This document shows, one piece after another, positions 59,554 to 64,000 of a DNA stretch of 64,000 bases (position 1 is the stretch's first letter; each line of letters begins with the position of its first letter). Origin of the DNA: Spirometra erinaceieuropaei (lineage: Eukaryota; Platyhelminthes; Cestoda; Diphyllobothriidea; Diphyllobothriidae); assembly GCA_902702965.1 (NCBI GenBank), contig CACRXP010000037.1:1357358-1421357 (forward strand), given 5' to 3'. The position numbers and the translations under genes were made by a program. Under the pieces are notes generated by a model that searched no databases, was not told the DNA's origin, and saw only the letters and a program-made list of their open reading frames with translations.

Positions 59554-61701
59554 TCATATGTTACAACGTTCACAGACCATCACCTCCGGTTTCCGATCCG
59601 GCAAGTCTGTTCTTTTCTGACACTGTTCACAACTGCCAATAGTACCAAAAGCATCTGATGGCGAACCAATTAGGCATATAGGTGTGTCTTCCTTCTCTTT
59701 CTTCTGAATGAAATCGATAAACATCATCTTTGAGACCCCGGCCACGGATTGCCGATTCCATATTGGACTATCACCACTATCTCCTGACAGCGCTACCATT
59801 GCTGCATCACCTCGAGGACTCCCGTGAACGCTCCGCGTAAAAGGGATGGGTGATACCCTATCCTTGTTTAGGATGCTTGGCGATGAGGTTACCAAAGTGC
59901 ATGAGCTCATGTTGGCAGGCATGGAGACGACGTAGAAAGATGCTCCTTCCACTTGTTCGGGCGAAACACTTGAGGATGCCATAGAAATTGGCGCGAAGCC
60001 TTGGACCGGTCGCAAGATAATCTCGTCAGCCTTTGTTATTCTTTCGACTGCTTCATTCACGCGTGTTCTAGGTCTTGTCAGACGACAGAATTTGGTACGA
60101 TTGCGTGGAGCTGGAACGTTTGTGGGCTGCTCTGCGAAAGCCATTTGATTGTATGTGGTGGCTCCTTGTTGCCTGAGACTCCTACGCCATCGTCGAAGCA
60201 GAAAGTAGGCCATAATTACTAATAAACAAAGACCAGTGCAAACGAAACCGACGGCAACGGTTACCCCAACTTTGCCATTTGCAGAGAAATTCCAGTTAAC
60301 GACCTTACCGTTTGACGATAACTTAGTCGGCCTCATGTCGTCAACTGAGTCTGAAAGAAGGATATTATCTTGCATGATGATGTCATGCGTAAGCCGAGGA
60401 CTTGATGTGGTTAGGACAATTTTCAGCTGAGATGGAGCCGGGTTCATGAAGCCATGAGCAAGTATGAGAACAGGTACTCTCTCTTCCAAGAGAACGTTAC
60501 TGTTCACTGTGTCGTTAACGACCATATGCGAGATGTTGCTGAAGCTTTTGAAGTTTACCCTCCCCCTGACGATATCAGCATAAGAAAGGCAAAGTCTTCC
60601 GGGGAGAGACGGGCAATCCTTTGGCAGCTCATCACTTATGTCTCGCTGAACCATGATCTCGCCGGACATCACTGTCTGTGAAACGACGATCCTTAGCGCC
60701 TTTTTTATACTCTGGGTAACATTGTTAGTGAAAGTAAGTGGGAAGTACTCTTTCATGTCCTCAACCGATTTCACAAGATAAGAGCTGTCCAATAGTGCTT
60801 CTGAAATGAGGATCGTCCTTCCAACTGGCGCAATGATTGGGCGAAAATACACAAGGGGGCAATTGTGCACGCGGACCAGAGCAGTCTTGGAATTCGATAC
60901 TGTTGAAGAGTTGAAAGTGCATGAGGTAGGCAAATGGTAATAGTCGGTGCCTAAAACAAACTCGTCATATGTTACATTTACACGTTTTCTAGCGTAAAAT
61001 ATTGTTCGACTAAAGAAATGATAATATTCAATCTCGTGAACTGGAATGTTGTCGACAAGCACATTTCCGTGCTTGGGAGGACGCAGGAGCTTTAAGCGTC
61101 CGTTATGGAGTAAATCCGGCAGAAAGAACGCGAACACAGTAATGTTAAGGTGGGCGAAATCTCCAGACTCTGCAAGAGGAATGTCTATGAAGAATAGCCG
61201 CTTCTGAAGCGGATAAAGTCGAAGGAAGAATGTGACGAGTTTCATTGGTCGATCACCATTCAGCTCACAATGCAGTTTTGTAGCACAGACTTTAATGCGT
61301 AGTCGATCACGTCTTGCTTCTTTTTGTGTGGACTTCTTGCGCAAGTACATGACTTGCCCAGCCTTTAGGTGCTGGGGCCCGAATGACGTAATAGGAGACA
61401 ACCAACAACCACTCATGTTTCCTTTTCTTTTCCCGCACAAATGAAGCAAAACCTCACCTCGCAAGGGCGCTTCGTCTACTTCGAAAAAGAGCTCATGATT
61501 CTGGAGGTCGCGAGGTAGGGAAAAGTGGCTAAGGTTAAGTGTGAAACTCTCCTCGTTGAGACGGTGGTGAATTTGTTCATTGACGATAGTTCTTTGGCCA
61601 ACGCTATCTGTGGGAGATTTTCTGCTTTTTACTGGGAATTGAATAACAATAGGGAGAATGATCCCACTGTCATACCGGTTTGGAGAAGTGCTAGCGGTTA
61701 T
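59554..61701 (-). CDS. CSPG-repeat single-pass membrane protein (CSPG4/NG2-like), terminal exon
   Basis: The frame is open from TAA at about 61734 (minus strand) to the stop at 59554. A strong acceptor (TTTGTCACTTTCAG) at 61702 sets the exon start, giving 715 codons; there is no start Met, so this is a 3' exon and the rest lies to the right. The ectodomain (residues 1-475) holds diverged CSPG repeats, recognisable as LFFEVDEAPLRGEVLLHL, SFGPQHLKAGQVMYL and GNVLVDNIPVHEIEYYHF, with about eight N-glycosylation sequons. A transmembrane helix follows (about 478-502, genomic 60196-60270; VGVTVAVGFVCTGLCLLVIM) with RRWRR stop-transfer. The cytoplasmic tail is about 213 residues, against some 75 in vertebrate CSPG4, and ends with CX2C-X15-CX2C. 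No Calx-beta domain precedes the helix, which favours CSPG4 over FRAS/FREM. The family acts as an adhesion and co-receptor proteoglycan. Confidence 0.7.
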   Translation of the reverse strand: MTASTSPNRYDSGIILPIVIQFPVKSRKSPTDSVGQRTIVNEQIHHRLNEESFTLNLSHFSLPRDLQNHELFFEVDEAPLRGEVLLHLCGKRKGNMSGCWLSPITSFGPQHLKAGQVMYLRKKSTQKEARRDRLRIKVCATKLHCELNGDRPMKLVTFFLRLYPLQKRLFFIDIPLAESGDFAHLNITVFAFFLPDLLHNGRLKLLRPPKHGNVLVDNIPVHEIEYYHFFSRTIFYARKRVNVTYDEFVLGTDYYHLPTSCTFNSSTVSNSKTALVRVHNCPLVYFRPIIAPVGRTILISEALLDSSYLVKSVEDMKEYFPLTFTNNVTQSIKKALRIVVSQTVMSGEIMVQRDISDELPKDCPSLPGRLCLSYADIVRGRVNFKSFSNISHMVVNDTVNSNVLLEERVPVLILAHGFMNPAPSQLKIVLTTSSPRLTHDIIMQDNILLSDSVDDMRPTKLSSNGKVVNWNFSANGKVGVTVAVGFVCTGLCLLVIMAYFLLRRWRRSLRQQGATTYNQMAFAEQPTNVPAPRNRTKFCRLTRPRTRVNEAVERITKADEIILRPVQGFAPISMASSSVSPEQVEGASFYVVSMPANMSSCTLVTSSPSILNKDRVSPIPFTRSVHGSPRGDAAMVALSGDSGDSPIWNRQSVAGVSKMMFIDFIQKKEKEDTPICLIGSPSDAFGTIGSCEQCQKRTDLPDRKPEVMVCERCNI

Positions 61702-63530
61702 CTGAAAGTGACAAAGGATAGGATTAGAGCCTTACTGAAACGAAAAGAATGAGGTCATCTACATACGAACGAGGGTGACAGATTTTGTAAACGTACACTT
61801 CATTCACCTTAATAAAAATACATCGAAGCTGATTCAAATACTGGACACGCAGGTCGGATATGGCGTCTCATTTCTAAGGTGTTCTCTGTTATTAAATACT
61901 TTTGAGGACTTAGAAGAGTACTCCCCTTTGAACCTAGTTACAATATCCTACCGCCGTAAAATTGTAGATGTAATTTTGCACTTCCTTATGCTGACATATA
62001 CGGCATAACACAGTCTTTCGATTCGTGAAATTGCATAGCATAATACCACTTTTTAACAGGTGGTCTGTTTTTCCTCACATGAACGTCTAGTTAAGTGCAG
62101 TTGCTGTATAGAAAACAATATTGTTTAGCTCTGCATCCAGTGTAATCTCTGGTTTAGCTCTGTGGCCTAACAAGTAGAGGCATCTTATAAGCAGACCCAA
62201 CCGATCATTGAAAGCCGGCTCTCAGGACGAGAAAATCCAAAACATAAATGATAATACGAAGGTATGTAAGCGTTATCTTTATCCTCAAGACTTGTTTATA
62301 TTACGTGAGGCATCCTCGCCATGCTAACAGACATTATTGTTGGATAGGCGACCAGTAGAACGACCATAATTGCTGCAATGCTTAGGATTTCATCTTTTTT
62401 ATAAATATATAACTCGAGATTCACGCTTGATAGGTTGTCAGTAGAATCATGCTCTTGCAACAGAACCAGATCTTACAACTTGCGAAATCGTAACCACCGT
62501 ATTCCTCTAAATAGTACACTAAATGTTGAAGTACAAATAAGGCAAAAGGGGGGGAATACGAGATATCAGCTACTGTGTACTTTAGAGTGCGGATATCTGT
62601 TGGGCAATTTTCCGGTTATTCCATTCTGGCGTCAAGGCCGCCACATGCACACCAAACCCTTTAAAATCGAGAACGACGGCGTAGTCAAAATCTAGGGAAA
62701 AGGCAACTGACTGCGGCGGTTGAGTAAATGCATAACCTCATTAAAGACATTATAGATGTTAGGGTTCGACCCAATAATTGGTCTGTTAGGCTGACCTCAT
62801 TTCAAAGGTGGATGTCAATTCGAATAGAGAGGAGGGCTGAACGATTAACTCGAAAGGAGTGTGTGGCCCGACGCACATCTCGCTCAAAACCTCACGTCCA
62901 TAGCGTACTGAGATTCGAATTCGGAACGGGAGGACGGTTGATTTAGTTTGCAAACCAATGGTTTTGATTTTAGTCCAGTTTTATTAATTTTCACCTACAT
63001 ACGCACTGCAATATATTAGTTTTGCCAGAGAAGTCCATTTTGGACTTTTCAGTAAAATTGTTAACACTGGAGAAATATCAATCACGGCAAATAATGAATT
63101 TGCTACCATTCTTAGCGTCCTTTCCTTTGCTTTATGCTCATATAATTTGTGTTTATTAAACAATCCGTTTCCGGGAACGTTTTGTGTGAAAAACTATTTA
63201 CCCGAACTGGTAATATAACCGAATGACCCACTAAGGAAATGTAACCCATATGCTTTTTTCAGGTAGGTTAGGTCTACGTATATTTTAAAAGAAGAGTTAA
63301 TTTGCTTAGACCTCTGGTAAAAAAAACACAGAAACTGATTTTTCCGTCCGAGGAGATTACTCTCATACCATATTGTCATTGTGCCTCCTGCTCTGTGTCC
63401 TTACCTATAAACTAATGAGCTATATTTATGTTTAATCTGTCTTCACTGTCGTACTTCAATTACGAGTGATTTAGTTAGACATCGAGGAAATTGTTGGCAA
63501 AATCTTAAACTAAATCTTGGGCGGATAAAC
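61702..63530 (-). other. Intron or upstream region of the CSPG gene
   Basis: Follows the acceptor of the terminal exon. Only short ORFs (62435-62695 and 62728-62946, plus) without known motifs; no further CSPG exon seen on the minus strand. A good minus-strand donor (ATAG|GTAAGG) sits at about 63404, but the sequence before it does not look coding. Confidence 0.45.
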
Positions 63531-63672
63531 TTGACCCAAATGTGATTAAACTCGAGTCGTCCGGCGGGGCCTCCTAGCTCAAGTGGTTAGGGCGTTGGCT
63601 GTACTAAAGCCTTCTCCTTAATGCGTGGGTTCGAATCCCACCGAGGCGCCGAGTTTTTCGCAGTTGGGTCAA
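63531..63672 (+). repeat. Inverted repeat enclosing a tRNA-like unit
   Basis: TTGACCCAAATGTGATTAAA + CTCG at 63531-63554 pairs with CGAGTTTTTCGCAGTTGGGT + CAA at 63650-63672: about 20 of 24 positions match in reverse complement. The tRNA-like core lies between the arms. Confidence 0.6.
63568..63649 (+). tRNA. tRNA-like gene or pseudogene, class II-like (apparent anticodon ACT)
   Basis: A box TAGCTCAAGTGG (63575-63586) and perfect B box GGTTCGAATCC (63628-63638). D stem GCTC/GGGC, T arm GTGGG-TTCGAAT-CCCAC perfect. Anticodon arm GGCT-GTACTAA-AGCC with T33 and apparent anticodon ACT, and a 12-base variable region as in Ser/Leu tRNAs. The acceptor stem has only five of seven pairs (mismatches at the first and last). 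ACT is not a normal eukaryotic tRNA anticodon, so a tRNA pseudogene or SINE head is more likely than a working tRNA-Ser. Confidence 0.5.
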
Positions 63673-64000
63673 TATGAATTTCAATAAACAAAAGGTATGC
63701 GTAGTTAGGACGAAGGACGTTCGATAATTATTCACACAGCTATTGGGGATTGATTCATGGTCGGCGAACAAACACTTAATCAAGCTTTATTTAATGCGTT
63801 AAAACGCTCTGCGAATTGTATCTAACACATTGATAAATGGAGTCTAATCCGGAACCTTTGTCTTCCATAGGATGTTTACCAGCAAAAGATTCAATTTCTT
63901 AATGTTATTCAACGTTTTGGGCAAATGACATTATTCTAATCAGTTAGTTAGAAGCCCCTTGTATGACTTTCAAAACACTTACAGACTGAGCGCTGCACTT

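Overview
This is eukaryotic nuclear DNA. It is AT-rich overall, its coding capacity comes in short exons bounded by GT/AG signals and separated by kilobase introns, and there are no operons, Shine-Dalgarno sites or dense ORFs. Several Penelope-like element (PLE) fragments, a CR1/Rex1-type LINE and two metazoan extracellular or membrane protein families (PLAT/LOXHD1 and CSPG repeat) point to an invertebrate animal. A parasitic flatworm (tapeworm or fluke) is my best guess, but that is inference. The source is an assembly, because it has an N gap at 34283-35043.

Layout. (1) 1-312 is the 3' end of a PLE GIY-YIG endonuclease. (2) About 8.7-24.7 kb, plus strand: the 3' end of a multi-PLAT (LOXHD1-like) gene, with four clear internal or terminal exons and one further internal exon (21458-21671), plus a weaker candidate at 8746-8842. 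Exon phases join at three of the four clear-exon junctions considered; the last junction is off by one base. The gene ends with a stop at 24618 and a poly(A) signal at 24669. Its introns are loaded with repeats: an LTR-like promoter cluster (15.4-15.8 kb, minus), a GC-rich unassigned tract (16.2-17.6 kb), a decayed PLE RT fragment (18.7-19.3 kb), a ~1-kb foldback MITE (19323-20317) and a decayed PLE (22.1-23.9 kb). (3) 24.7-38.5 kb: mostly nothing recognisable, apart from a PLE on the minus strand (33.2-34.1 kb) beside the N gap. (4) 38.6-41.6 kb, minus: a nearly full-length CR1/Rex1-like LINE with a few lesions. (5) 41.6-54.4 kb: gene-poor, with two more copies of the foldback MITE (47.3-48.1 and 50.4-51.4 kb) and one possible exon. 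(6) 54.4-57.9 kb: three PLE pieces, two of them head-to-head and forming a ~160-bp inverted repeat. (7) 59.55-61.70 kb, minus: the large terminal exon of a CSPG-repeat single-pass membrane protein (CSPG4/NG2-like) with an unusually long cytoplasmic tail ending in a CX2C-X15-CX2C motif. A small candidate terminal exon on the plus strand converges on it. (8) 63.53-63.67 kb: a tRNA-like pol III unit flanked by matching inverted repeats.

The two host genes are structural or adhesion-type proteins and show no sign of working together. The rest is repeat biology. The most notable items are the PLAT gene reconstructed from exon phases, the CSPG protein's tail, the three-copy ~990-bp MITE family, the head-to-head PLEs and the tRNA-like hairpin. 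I saw no CRISPR, prokaryotic defence or biosynthetic cluster.
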